Notes: generated by a model not told the origin, from the letters alone. Positions 1 through 7,513 are shown, counted from the stretch's first letter. The stretch is 12,011 nucleotides of DNA from Bacteroidales bacterium (GCA_003560215.1 PWIY01000329.1:1-12011); one strand, 5' to 3'. Made by a program: numbers and translations.

Positions 1-1
1 G

Positions 2-157
2 TGCAAGAAAATGAAGTATGGACGGGAAAAGCTGCAGGTGCAGCAATACATTGCCTGTCTGTTTCAAAAATGGCAGCTCAATGTTCAGGAAAAGGAACAA
101 CATGGCCGCAAAAAAAACCAGGGATACAACAATCCTGATCTTTTTGAGATGGTATAA
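2..157 (+). CDS. 3' end of an unidentified protein (partial, 51 residues visible)
   Basis: An open frame enters from the left edge and runs to a TAA at 155-157. The visible peptide is Lys/Gln-rich and hydrophilic, includes KYGREKLQVQQYIACLFQKW, and ends in NNPDLFEMV. I do not recognise the family. It has two Cys residues and no membrane segment in view. The residue mix and codon choice look like real coding sequence. The stop lies 17 bp from the stop of the convergent DUF362 gene, a normal compact convergent arrangement, and no terminator hairpin is visible between them. A competing frame opening at 18 would overlap the DUF362 gene by over 200 bp and is not believable. The call rests on only 51 codons, so confidence is limited. 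Confidence 0.45.
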   Translation, partial: CKKMKYGREKLQVQQYIACLFQKWQLNVQEKEQHGRKKNQGYNNPDLFEMV

Positions 158-174
158 TTTCATGGGGTTAAAAT

Positions 175-1101
175 TTAAACGCTTATTCTCTGGATGTTTA
201 GCTCATCCAGGTTTATTTGACCAATGCCCATTTCAGCGGCGATCCGAAGATGGCCGATGTCTTCAGGCTGATGATCGAGCATCCTGGAAGCGGCTGCATC
301 CACTGCAAGTATATCAGCAGACACAAGGAGGCTGCGCATTCGGGTCAGATCCGCCTGTGAGGTGCCCCGCGGGCCGTTTTGGGTCATGACCAGGTAGGCA
401 TCAACGATGTTCAGGTCCGGCTTCCTGTAAAGGCAGAAATCGGCGATGCACTGGTGCAGGTCATTCCGGTGCCAGAACCTGCGGTCCCAGACCACACCCA
501 TCAGGTTTTTCATGGCAATGGTTACCGTTGTTGCACCGTGATGTTTGAGGACAGGTACATTGATGAAGACATCACTCCGGATCAGGCGTTCGTGTACTTT
601 GGCTTTGGTAAGTCTTTTGGCGCCGGGAATTTCAACTTCGGTGTAGCTGCGTTCCAGGTGGGCATGCAGCATCCTTCCCCCGCCTTTGCGCACAGCAGCT
701 TCTATTCCGCTGTTGTCATAAGATCTTTCCCACTCATCACAGGTATGGTCGAAGGCGTAAACCTCTGAGGCACCGGCCCTGAGACAATCTTCCACGATGG
801 CGGTAACCAGCTCGGGGTTGGTATTGGCTGCTCTTTCAGGCGGAACATCCCAGCTGGCATTGGGTTTTAAAGCAACGGTTTGCCCGGGTTTGACAAACTG
901 TTCCATTCCCCCCATTTCCTCCATGGCCCTTTTGTACATTTCGACGGGTTCTCCGCCACGGACGGCAACAAGGTCGTAGTTCCCGGCTGAAGAATTTGTG
1001 CTGCGGGCAGCGAAGAGGGGTATCCTGCCAAGGGTGGATGCGTACAAGCTGCCCAGGGCTGAATAGATAAACCCTTTCCTGAGAAATTGCCTTCTGTCCA
1101 T
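175..1101 (-). CDS. Tat-exported DUF362 domain protein
   Basis: This 308-residue protein starts MDRRQFLRKG followed by a hydrophobic stretch (about residues 11-32). That is a twin-arginine (RR-x-F-L) signal, so export in folded form is likely. The rest, about 43-300, matches the DUF362 family: the LVAVRGG opening, the VKPGQTVALKPN segment, NTNPELVTAIVEDCLRAG, DVFINVPVLKHHG, and AMKNLMGVVWDR. DUF362 proteins often accompany iron-sulfur or redox proteins, but no biochemical role is established for this branch. This copy lacks a CxxCxxC ferredoxin domain; its few Cys residues are scattered. It is transcribed alone, away from the 1236 gene, with a TATTTTTG -7-like element 25 bp upstream. The ATG at 1101 is supported by placing the RR motif at residues 3-4. 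Confidence 0.85.
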   Translation of the reverse strand: MDRRQFLRKGFIYSALGSLYASTLGRIPLFAARSTNSSAGNYDLVAVRGGEPVEMYKRAMEEMGGMEQFVKPGQTVALKPNASWDVPPERAANTNPELVTAIVEDCLRAGASEVYAFDHTCDEWERSYDNSGIEAAVRKGGGRMLHAHLERSYTEVEIPGAKRLTKAKVHERLIRSDVFINVPVLKHHGATTVTIAMKNLMGVVWDRRFWHRNDLHQCIADFCLYRKPDLNIVDAYLVMTQNGPRGTSQADLTRMRSLLVSADILAVDAAASRMLDHQPEDIGHLRIAAEMGIGQINLDELNIQRISV

Positions 1102-1125
1102 ATTTTTTCCTGTTAAAGTTCAATG

Positions 1126-1133
1126 CAAAAATA
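1126..1133 (-). promoter_or_regulatory. candidate -7 element for the DUF362 gene
   Basis: Read on the minus strand this is TATTTTTG, a match to the Bacteroidota -7 consensus TAnnTTTG, and it would give a leader of about 18 nt. No clear TTTG -33 element is seen at the usual distance. The same octamer occurs on the plus strand at 1155-1162, in front of the 1236 gene, so the two form a divergent pair across a 21-bp centre. The region is AT-rich, so chance matches are likely. Confidence 0.3.
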
Positions 1134-1235
1134 TCATTTTAAGGCAGTTTTTGTTATTTTTGACCCTGTAAACTGACATACAACTGGCTTATTTATAATG
1201 AGTATAAGCTGATCACACACCAAACAAAAAACGAA

Positions 1236-1769
1236 ATGTCAACCATTCAAACAGGAGTAGCCGGCAGCATGACCCGGACCAATATCAGGGCCATCGCATT
1301 TGACATTTTTGCCCTGGCATTCATATACCTTGTGCCAACTATATCACATATGCTGAGCATCAAGCTCTACCTGCTGGAGCCGATGCGCCTGATGCTGATA
1401 TTTGCCATGGTGCATACCCGGAGGCAAAATGCCTACATTCTCGCCCTGACCCTTCCTTTGTTCTCCTATTTTATATCGGCGCACCCGGTACTGATCAAAT
1501 CACTGCTCATTGCCGCCGAACTTTCTGTAATGGTTTTTGTGTTCTTCAGGCTGGTCCCCAGGATACATACCCTGGGCGCAATTTTTGCAAGTATCTGGAT
1601 CAGTAAGTTGTTTTATTATGCACTGAAGTATGTGGCCGTACTGACGGTACTGCCTGCAGAACCCCTGGTTGGCACACCGCTTTGGTTGCAGCTGATCACC
1701 TCGCTGGCATTCAGTTTGTATGTCTTCATCATGTTTAAAAACCATGCCGGCAAGGATGCTTCGGCCTGA
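1236..1769 (+). CDS. small six-helix integral membrane protein, family not identified
   Basis: This 177-residue protein is dominated by hydrophobic segments at about 18-38, 44-60, 66-81, 86-106, 110-136 and 148-168, giving six predicted helices. Conserved-looking polar landmarks between them include LLEPMRLML, HTRRQNAYILALTLPLF, SAHP, and ISKLFYYALKY. Size and helix number resemble the substrate-binding (S) components of ECF vitamin or metal transporters, but that is an inference from topology only; no ligand motif is recognised. The ATG at 1236 is preceded by an A-rich leader without a Shine-Dalgarno sequence; an internal ATG at 1269 would still keep all six helices. It ends 32 bp before the DUF3109 gene, so the two may be co-transcribed. 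Confidence 0.75.
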   Translation: MSTIQTGVAGSMTRTNIRAIAFDIFALAFIYLVPTISHMLSIKLYLLEPMRLMLIFAMVHTRRQNAYILALTLPLFSYFISAHPVLIKSLLIAAELSVMVFVFFRLVPRIHTLGAIFASIWISKLFYYALKYVAVLTVLPAEPLVGTPLWLQLITSLAFSLYVFIMFKNHAGKDASA

Positions 1770-1801
1770 CCCCGGCCCCGGCGAACCAGGGTGTTGCTGT
1801 T

Positions 1802-2371
1802 ATGATTATTCTTGATAAAGCTTTGTTGTCGGACGAATTGTATACGGAACAGTTTGTCTGCGATCTTGATGCCTGCAAAGGCGGGTGTTGTGTGGAAGGT
1901 GATGCAGGTGCCCCGCTCACTGAAGAGGAAACCTTTATTCTTGAGGAGATTTCCGGGAAAGTGGCACCGTATATGACCCCTGAAGGAATCACCACAGTGG
2001 GGCAGGAGGGATACTGGGTGAAGGACTTTGAGGGAGATCTGACCACCCCGCTGGTGGATGGCAGGCAATGTGCCTACGTCTTTTTTGACGCTGACGGGAT
2101 TGCAAAATGCGCCATTGAGCGAGCCTGGGAAGAAGGACTCATCGATTTTCAGAAACCCGTTTCCTGTCATTTGTTTCCGATCCGCATACAAGCCTACCCC
2201 GATTACGACGCATTGAATTATTTTCGCTGGCCCCTGTGCGACTGTGCAAGGGTAAAGGGGAAAAAAGAAAAAGTCAGGGTATTCCGGTTCCTGAAAGATG
2301 CCCTTGTCAGGAAATACGGGGCGCAGTGGTATGAGGAGCTGGAGGCTTACCTCAGTGAGGCTGGCCCGTGA
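1802..2371 (+). CDS. DUF3109 family Cys-rich (putative metal-binding) protein
   Basis: The 189-residue product closely fits the DUF3109 family widespread in Bacteroidota. Family landmarks are FVCDLDACKGGCCVEGDAGA (18-37), the LVDGRQC segment, CAIERAW, KPVSCHLFPIR (119-128), ALNYFRWPLCDC, and RKYGAQWYEELE. Nine cysteines are present (20, 25, 29, 30, 90, 103, 122, 146, 148), clustered as in the YkgJ/DUF3109 group, which is thought to bind zinc or an iron-sulfur cluster. The biochemical role is unknown. There is no signal peptide, so it should be cytoplasmic. The ATG at 1802 is the only sensible start, since no in-frame start lies just upstream. Its TGA (2369-2371) is the last base triplet before the repeat island. 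Confidence 0.9.
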   Translation: MIILDKALLSDELYTEQFVCDLDACKGGCCVEGDAGAPLTEEETFILEEISGKVAPYMTPEGITTVGQEGYWVKDFEGDLTTPLVDGRQCAYVFFDADGIAKCAIERAWEEGLIDFQKPVSCHLFPIRIQAYPDYDALNYFRWPLCDCARVKGKKEKVRVFRFLKDALVRKYGAQWYEELEAYLSEAGP

Positions 2372-2502
2372 GGTTGTTGGTTAGTCGGGGGCTAAAGCCC
2401 CCTCCGGTTGGTCGAGTGCTTCGCACTCTCCGGTTGTTGGTTAGTCGGGGGCTAAAGCCCCCTCCGGTTGGTCGAGTGCTTCGCACTCTCCGGTTGTTGG
2501 TT
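2372..2502. repeat. tandem 60-bp composite repeat (two full copies plus 11 bp), REP-like
   Basis: The units at 2372-2431 and 2432-2491 are identical, and the first 11 bases (GGTTGTTGGTT) recur at 2492-2502. Each unit has two hairpins. Hairpin A is GGGGGCT-AA-AGCCCCC (2387-2402, again at 2447-2462). Hairpin B is GAGTGC-TTC-GCACTC (2414-2428, again at 2474-2488). Although the stems differ, both sit in the same context: GGTT(A/G)GTC on the left and TCCGGTTG on the right. This architecture resembles dispersed REP/BIME elements mobilised by RAYT-type TnpA proteins, but no such transposase is in the window. Position between convergent stop codons suggests it may also end transcription from both sides. 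Confidence 0.9.
2387..2402. terminator. GC-rich hairpin, possible bidirectional terminator (first of two copies)
   Basis: A perfect 7-bp GC-rich stem with an AA loop lies 16 bp beyond the DUF3109 stop; an identical copy is at 2447-2462. There is no T tract after the stem, so it is not a classical intrinsic terminator. It could still block exonucleases or slow polymerase between the convergent genes. Confidence 0.35.
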
Positions 2503-2555
2503 CTCACGGGTGGGGTGATGGGGGAGTTGCCCGTGGTTTGGGAAATGGCCTGTGA

Positions 2556-2580
2556 GGTTGTTGGTTGTTGGTTGTTGGTT
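2556..2580. repeat. heptanucleotide repeat (GGTTGTT)3 GGTT
   Basis: Three perfect GGTTGTT units (2556-2576) are followed by GGTT; the last two T bases form part of the gltX stop codon (TTA at 2579-2581 on the plus strand). The same GGTTGTTGGTT word begins every 60-bp unit of the neighbouring array, so this looks like expansion of that element's edge. Copy-number slippage is plausible. Confidence 0.85.
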
Positions 2581-4111
2581 ATTTGGTGGTGCCTCCCAGG
2601 CGGGCTGCGGCTTTGCTGATTCTCCTGATTGTTTCTTCCCTGCCGAGTACAACCATGATCTCCTTGACGTCCGGGCCTCGTCCGGCTCCCACCAGTGCCA
2701 GGCGTAACCCCGGCATCAGTTTTCCGGCGCCAATGCCCTGCTCTTCCATGAAATGATTGATCCCTTCTTCAATTTGTTCTTTGCTGAAGTTTTCGATATC
2801 CGCAAGCTTTTCAGCCAGCTGAAGCATGAGTCCGGTGGTCTCCTCTTTCCATTTCTTTTTGGCGAATTTCTCGTCATATTGTTCCGGAGCCCGGAAGAAG
2901 AAATCGGCCTGATCCCATATTTCATGCACAAAGTTGACCCTGTCTCTGACAAGCGTAACGACTGTTTTGGCTGTTTTCAGATCCGCCTCAATGCCTTTTT
3001 CCTGCAGGATTGCCAGGAACAATTCGCTGATTTCCTCCAGTGGTTTTTCCTGGATGTACCGGTGATTGAACCAGGTGGCCTTTTCCGGATCAAAGCGTGC
3101 ACCTGACTTACCCACCCTGTCGAGTGAGAAAGCCTGGATGAGCTCATCCATCGAAAACAGCTCCTGTTCTGTGCCGGGGTTCCAGCCAAGCAGCGCCAGA
3201 ATATTGACAAAGGCTTCAGGGAAATACCCTGTTTCCCTGTACCCCATGGCGGTGTCGCCGGTTTCGGGATCCTTCCACTCAAGGGGGAATACCGGGAACC
3301 CCAGCCTGTCGCCGTCCCGTTTGCTGAGTTTTCCGTGTCCGTCAGGTTTCAGCAGCAATGGAAGGTGGGAGAATTGCGGCATGCTGTCTTCCCACCCCAG
3401 GAACCGGTACAGCAATACATGCAGGGGAGCGGAGGGCAGCCATTCCTCACCCCTGATCACATGGGTTACGTGCATCAGGTGATCGTCCACCACATTCGCC
3501 AGGTGGTATGTGGGCATGCCATCACTTTTGAAAAGCACTTTGTCATCCAGCAGGTCACTGTCAACACTCACCCTGCCACGGATCAGGTCATTGACCACCA
3601 CCTCTTCAGATTCGGGGATCTTTACCCTGACCACATATGGTTCGCCCGAAGCGAGCCTTTTTTCCACTTCCTCCTCAGAAAGCGTCAGGGAGTTTTTCAT
3701 CTGGTGACGTGTTTTATTGTCATATTGTGGATTGCCGGATTTTTCGGAGCTCAGCTTTTCACGCATGGCTTCAAGTTCTGCCGGGGTGTCGAACGCATAA
3801 TAAGCGTGTCCGCTGTTTATCAGGTGTAAAACATAATCCCTGTAAAGCACTTTCCGGTCAGACTGCCTGTAAGGGCCATAGGCCCCCGGGTTTTCCGGCC
3901 CCTCATCCCAGTGTATTCCGCACCACTTCAGTGATTCCATGATGTATTCTTCTGCTCCCGGCACAAAACGGTTCTGGTCTGTATCTTCAATCCGAAGCAG
4001 GAATTTTCCCTGGTGTTTTCTGGCGAAAAGGTAATTATAAAGTGCTGTCCTGACTCCTCCCATATGCAGAGGGCCGGTCGGGCTGGGTGCAAATCTTACA
4101 CGTACGCTCAT
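2579..4111 (-). CDS. gltX: glutamyl-tRNA synthetase GltX
   Basis: This 510-residue class I synthetase charges tRNA-Glu with glutamate in the cytoplasm. The Rossmann-fold signature is at 9-19 (PSPTGPLHMGG, with HMGG as the HIGH variant), followed by IEDTDQNR (41-48), the glutamate-site region around residues 195-225 (YHLANVVDDHLMHVTHVIRGEEW), and the KMSKS-equivalent KLSKR at 261-265. The anticodon-binding helical region fills about 330-500. The zinc-binding Cys cluster found near residue 100 in E. coli GltX is absent here; YYAFDTPAEL stands in its place. Length is normal. It is the last gene of the minus-strand cluster, 6 bp after GH3, with no room for its own promoter. Its stop overlaps the heptanucleotide repeat. 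Confidence 0.97.
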   Translation of the reverse strand: MSVRVRFAPSPTGPLHMGGVRTALYNYLFARKHQGKFLLRIEDTDQNRFVPGAEEYIMESLKWCGIHWDEGPENPGAYGPYRQSDRKVLYRDYVLHLINSGHAYYAFDTPAELEAMREKLSSEKSGNPQYDNKTRHQMKNSLTLSEEEVEKRLASGEPYVVRVKIPESEEVVVNDLIRGRVSVDSDLLDDKVLFKSDGMPTYHLANVVDDHLMHVTHVIRGEEWLPSAPLHVLLYRFLGWEDSMPQFSHLPLLLKPDGHGKLSKRDGDRLGFPVFPLEWKDPETGDTAMGYRETGYFPEAFVNILALLGWNPGTEQELFSMDELIQAFSLDRVGKSGARFDPEKATWFNHRYIQEKPLEEISELFLAILQEKGIEADLKTAKTVVTLVRDRVNFVHEIWDQADFFFRAPEQYDEKFAKKKWKEETTGLMLQLAEKLADIENFSKEQIEEGINHFMEEQGIGAGKLMPGLRLALVGAGRGPDVKEIMVVLGREETIRRISKAAARLGGTTK

Positions 4112-4117
4112 GATTGG

Positions 4118-5710
4118 TTACTGCTTTTGTATGGCTGAAAAAAATTTTTGTTCGCTGTGGGTGGTGCTGATGCTTTCCTGATCAAGGGATTCAAGATAGT
4201 TTTCCCAATCCTCAAGGGTGTTGTTTCTGATCACCCTGGGAAACTTGTTCTGGGCTCCTTCTTTTCCGTGAAGCCGCATCCAGCCGTAAAAGATATCTGA
4301 AGGCATCACATTTACAATGACGTCCTTAATGGCTGCGATCCGTTCCACACGGTAGTCATCGTTGAGGACTTTCAGGTTATTGTCAATCTGTTCGCGCAAT
4401 GCCCGGGGGTCAACATCATTATCGGTGCCGATAAACCATTTGTGGGCAAACATGCTTCCATGCTTTACGCCGGCAACAGTGAATTCCCGGATTTCAATGT
4501 TGAGTTGATCCTCAGCCATTTTGATGGCCTGATTCATGTTCTCAACCGACATGTGCTCGCCGCAGAGGTTCAGGAAGTGTTTGGTACGGCCCGTAATCAC
4601 AATTTCGTTGTTTTTCAGGCTGGTGAACCTGATGATGTCTCCGATCATGTAACGCCATGCACCGGCACAAGTGCTGAGCAAAAGTGCATAATCCTGGTTT
4701 TCCTCCACCTGGGCAAGCGTCAGGGTGGTTGGGTTGTGTTTGAGTTCTCCCTGTGGGTCAAAGTTTTCCTCTGTAAACGGGATGAACTCGAAAAAGATGC
4801 CGTTATCGAGCGACAGCTGCATGCTGTTCGTGTCAGGACGGCTCTGAAATGCAATGAAGCCTTCAGAAGCCAGGTAGGTTTCTATGTATGTCAGGGGTTT
4901 GCCAAGTAATTTTTCAAAACCTTTTACATAGGGACCGAAAGAAACCCCGCCGTGAACAAAAATTGACAGGTTGGGCCATATTTCGTGAATGTGTCTGAGC
5001 TGGTAATGGTCGATGATCTTTTCCAGCAAAATTTGCCACCAGGCCGGAACACCGACTATGACACCAATGTCCCAGTTTTTTGCCTTTGCAACGATTTCGT
5101 CGAGTTTGGTCGGCCAGTCGCGTTCCTTGGAGATCCGCTTCCCGGGCTTATAGAAATGCTGGAACCAGAAAGGGATGTTTTTGGTGGTGATCCCTGAGAG
5201 ATCACCTTCAAAATAGGTCCCGTTATAATGCAGGTGGGTACTGCCCCCGAGCATCAAAATCCCCTTTTCATAAAAGCTTTGCGGAAACCCGTACCTGGCC
5301 AGCGAAAAAATCTGCCTGACACTGGTTTTTTTGATGGCCCTGAGCATGGAGCCGGTAACGGGAATATGTTTGCTCGAGGACTCAGATGTGCCGGAACTGA
5401 GTGCGAAATACTTCACCTTTCCGGGCCAGCACACGTAGGGTTCACCGTTAAGGGTCCTGTACCACCAGTCTTTGAAAATCGCATTATAGTCATGCAGGGG
5501 GATTTTCTGCTGAAAGGCTTTGACAAAATCCTTTTCAGGCAGAATCTCCGCAAACCCGTAGTGTTCTCCGAAGGCAGTCCCTGAAGCTTTGCGCAATAAT
5601 TTTTTCAGCTCCCTTTTTTGGGCCCTGACCGGATCTTTAGGCAGGAAGCTGAGGGGCATTTTGCTTCTCAGTTCAATGGCTCTTTTGATGATTGAACCCA
5701 ATATAGGCAT
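4118..5710 (-). CDS. GH3 auxin-responsive promoter family protein (acyl-adenylate-forming enzyme)
   Basis: The 530-residue product belongs to the bacterial branch of the GH3 family, adenylate-forming enzymes that in plants join jasmonate, auxin or benzoates to amino acids. Three ATP/AMP motifs are intact: LSSGTSESSSK (104-114), YLASEG (279-284), and YMIGD (354-358). A GRTKHFLN hinge follows at 374-381, and a C-terminal lid has KFPR near 489-492. The natural substrate of the bacterial enzymes is not established. Spacing suggests an operon: it starts 75 bp after lysS and ends 6 bp before gltX. No signal peptide is present, so it should be cytoplasmic. The ATG at 5710 gives MPILGSIIKRA, which looks like the normal start. 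Family assignment is firm; function is open. Confidence 0.92.
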   Translation of the reverse strand: MPILGSIIKRAIELRSKMPLSFLPKDPVRAQKRELKKLLRKASGTAFGEHYGFAEILPEKDFVKAFQQKIPLHDYNAIFKDWWYRTLNGEPYVCWPGKVKYFALSSGTSESSSKHIPVTGSMLRAIKKTSVRQIFSLARYGFPQSFYEKGILMLGGSTHLHYNGTYFEGDLSGITTKNIPFWFQHFYKPGKRISKERDWPTKLDEIVAKAKNWDIGVIVGVPAWWQILLEKIIDHYQLRHIHEIWPNLSIFVHGGVSFGPYVKGFEKLLGKPLTYIETYLASEGFIAFQSRPDTNSMQLSLDNGIFFEFIPFTEENFDPQGELKHNPTTLTLAQVEENQDYALLLSTCAGAWRYMIGDIIRFTSLKNNEIVITGRTKHFLNLCGEHMSVENMNQAIKMAEDQLNIEIREFTVAGVKHGSMFAHKWFIGTDNDVDPRALREQIDNNLKVLNDDYRVERIAAIKDVIVNVMPSDIFYGWMRLHGKEGAQNKFPRVIRNNTLEDWENYLESLDQESISTTHSEQKFFSAIQKQ

Positions 5711-5785
5711 GCATAAAGGTTTTGGTCAGTAATGAAAACAAGTGTATGACCCTAAATGTACAAAAACTGTGGCAAAAACCCAGAT

Positions 5786-7513
5786 TCAGCCCCCGATCCA
5801 GTCTTTGACCTCTTCCGGCTTAGGAGCAGAAATACTCAGTTTCAGTTTTTTGCGTAGCCCGCACAACTGGTTGAATACTTTGTTTGGGTTGGCTTCCTTC
5901 AGGGATTCCAGGTCGGTGTACCCCGCCTGCGGCAAAAGTTCTGCCCATTCTTCCGGAATGCCCGCGGCCATAAAGGCGTCTTTGCTTTCGGTTGCCGGGC
6001 TGGTTTTTTCCGGACGCATCTGCGGGAAGAACAATACGTCCTGAATGCTTGGCTGATTGGTCAGTATCATGGCGAAGCGGTCAATGCCGATTCCAAGCCC
6101 GGCTGTTGGCGGCATGCCGGTTTCAATGGCTTTGAGGAAATCTTCATCCAGCATCATGGCTTCCGGGTCGCCCCGGCGTCCGAGTTCGAGTTGTTCCTCG
6201 AATCGCTTCCGCTGATCGATGGGGTCATTGAGCTCACTGAATGCGTTACAGATCTCTTTGCCATTGCAAATGGCCTCAAAACGCTCAACAAGACCGGGCT
6301 TGCTGCGGTGTTTTTTTGCAAGCGGTGACATCTCCACAGGATAGTCCGTAATAAAGGTAGGTTGTATCAGGCTGGCCTCACATTTTTCTCCGAAAATCTC
6401 GTCGATCAGTTTTCCCCTGCCCATGCTCTGATCTGTTTCCACACCAATGCTCCCGGCAAATTCACGCATTTCATCCTCGCTCATTTCTGAGATGTCTGTT
6501 CCCGTGAAATGTTCGATGGCCTCATACATGCTGAAACGTTTCCATGGCCTTTTAAAGTCAATCTGGTTTTCACCCACCCGGATGCTGGTCGTTCCGTGGA
6601 GATCCAGTACAATCTTTTCCACCATTTCCTCCACAAGATCCATCATCCATTCATAATCCTTGTAGGCCACATATAGTTCCATTTGTGTGAACTCAGGATT
6701 GTGGAAGCGGCTCATCCCTTCATTCCGGAAATCTTTGGCAAACTCGAAAACCCCATCGTACCCTCCCACGATCAGTCGCTTCAGGTACAGTTCATTGGCA
6801 ATTCGAAGATAGAGTGTGGTGTCCAGCTTATTGTGATGGGTTTTGAACGGGCGTGCTGCAGCTCCGCCATAAATGGGCTGAAGCACGGGCGTTTCCACCT
6901 CAAGATAGTTTTTCTCCACCAGAAAATCACGCATGCTGCGGATCAGCCTTGCCCGCTGACGAAACACATCTTTTACTTCCGGGTTTACAATGAGGTCGAG
7001 GTAGCGCTGACGATACCTTTGTTCTGCATCGGTGAATGCATCGTAAACCTTCCCGTCTTTCTCCTTGACAATGGGCAAAGGACGCAGCGACTTGCACAGG
7101 ATCCGGAACTCTTTTACATGGATGGTTGTTTCTCCCATCCGTGTTGTGAAAACAAAACCTTTCACACCAATGATGTCGCCAATGTCGATCAGGCGTTTGA
7201 ACACCGTGTTGTACATGGTTTTGTCTTCGCCAGGGCATATCTCATCCCGGTTGAAATACAGCTGTATCCGACCGCTGTCATCCTGGATCTCCGCGAAGGA
7301 TGCGCTGCCCATGATGCGACGGCCCATTACACGGCCGGCGATCTGAACATCCTGGTAAAGGGAGTTGTCTTTCGGGAAGTGTTCCCTGATATCTTTTGAT
7401 GAGGCATTTACGGGATAGGTTTCTGAGGGGTATGGGTCAATTCCCAGTTCCCTGAGTTGCAGGAGTGCCTCGCGGCGGATTTGTTCCTGTTCACTTATTT
7501 TGTGGTCCATCAT
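5786..7513 (-). CDS. lysS: class II lysyl-tRNA synthetase LysS with C-terminal extension
   Basis: This 575-residue enzyme attaches lysine to tRNA-Lys. An N-terminal OB-fold anticodon-binding domain (about 55-150, with VQIAGRVMGRRIMG and FAEIQDDSGRIQLYF) precedes the class II core. Motif 1 lies near 190-212, motif 2 is FRNEGMSRFHNPEF (262-275), and motif 3 is GLGIGIDRF (472-480). The usual end of bacterial LysS, FFPQMRPEK, falls near residue 503. About 70 further residues follow (AGIPEEWAELLPQAGY, then LCGLRKKLKLS), an extension I associate with Bacteroidota LysS; it looks like a small helical domain. Translation may start at either of two adjacent ATGs (7513 or 7510). A TAACTTTG -7 element lies just upstream. 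It is first in the lysS-GH3-gltX cluster. Confidence 0.97.
   Translation of the reverse strand: MMDHKISEQEQIRREALLQLRELGIDPYPSETYPVNASSKDIREHFPKDNSLYQDVQIAGRVMGRRIMGSASFAEIQDDSGRIQLYFNRDEICPGEDKTMYNTVFKRLIDIGDIIGVKGFVFTTRMGETTIHVKEFRILCKSLRPLPIVKEKDGKVYDAFTDAEQRYRQRYLDLIVNPEVKDVFRQRARLIRSMRDFLVEKNYLEVETPVLQPIYGGAAARPFKTHHNKLDTTLYLRIANELYLKRLIVGGYDGVFEFAKDFRNEGMSRFHNPEFTQMELYVAYKDYEWMMDLVEEMVEKIVLDLHGTTSIRVGENQIDFKRPWKRFSMYEAIEHFTGTDISEMSEDEMREFAGSIGVETDQSMGRGKLIDEIFGEKCEASLIQPTFITDYPVEMSPLAKKHRSKPGLVERFEAICNGKEICNAFSELNDPIDQRKRFEEQLELGRRGDPEAMMLDEDFLKAIETGMPPTAGLGIGIDRFAMILTNQPSIQDVLFFPQMRPEKTSPATESKDAFMAAGIPEEWAELLPQAGYTDLESLKEANPNKVFNQLCGLRKKLKLSISAPKPEEVKDWIGG

Noticed and set aside
1160..1199. 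TTGACC (1160-1165) or CTGACA (1173-1178) with TATAAT (1194-1199) as a sigma70-like promoter
   Set aside because: The spacers are 28 and 15 bp, outside the normal range, and Bacteroidota primary sigma factors do not use this consensus.
1616..2191. 191-residue minus-strand frame opposite the membrane protein and DUF3109 genes
   Set aside because: It spans two genes whose plus-strand products are convincing; the peptide has no family features.
2372..2502. CRISPR array
   Set aside because: The two units are identical over their whole 60 bp, so there are no unique spacers, and no cas gene is present.
2368..2619. Open frame through the repeat island encoding a 20-residue periodic peptide
   Set aside because: The 60-bp repeat length is divisible by three, so the frame stays open by construction. 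It overlaps the gltX end, has no family features and is best explained as a repeat artefact.
6683..7399. 238-residue plus-strand frame opposite lysS
   Set aside because: It is antisense to conserved LysS motifs and has no family resemblance or promoter.
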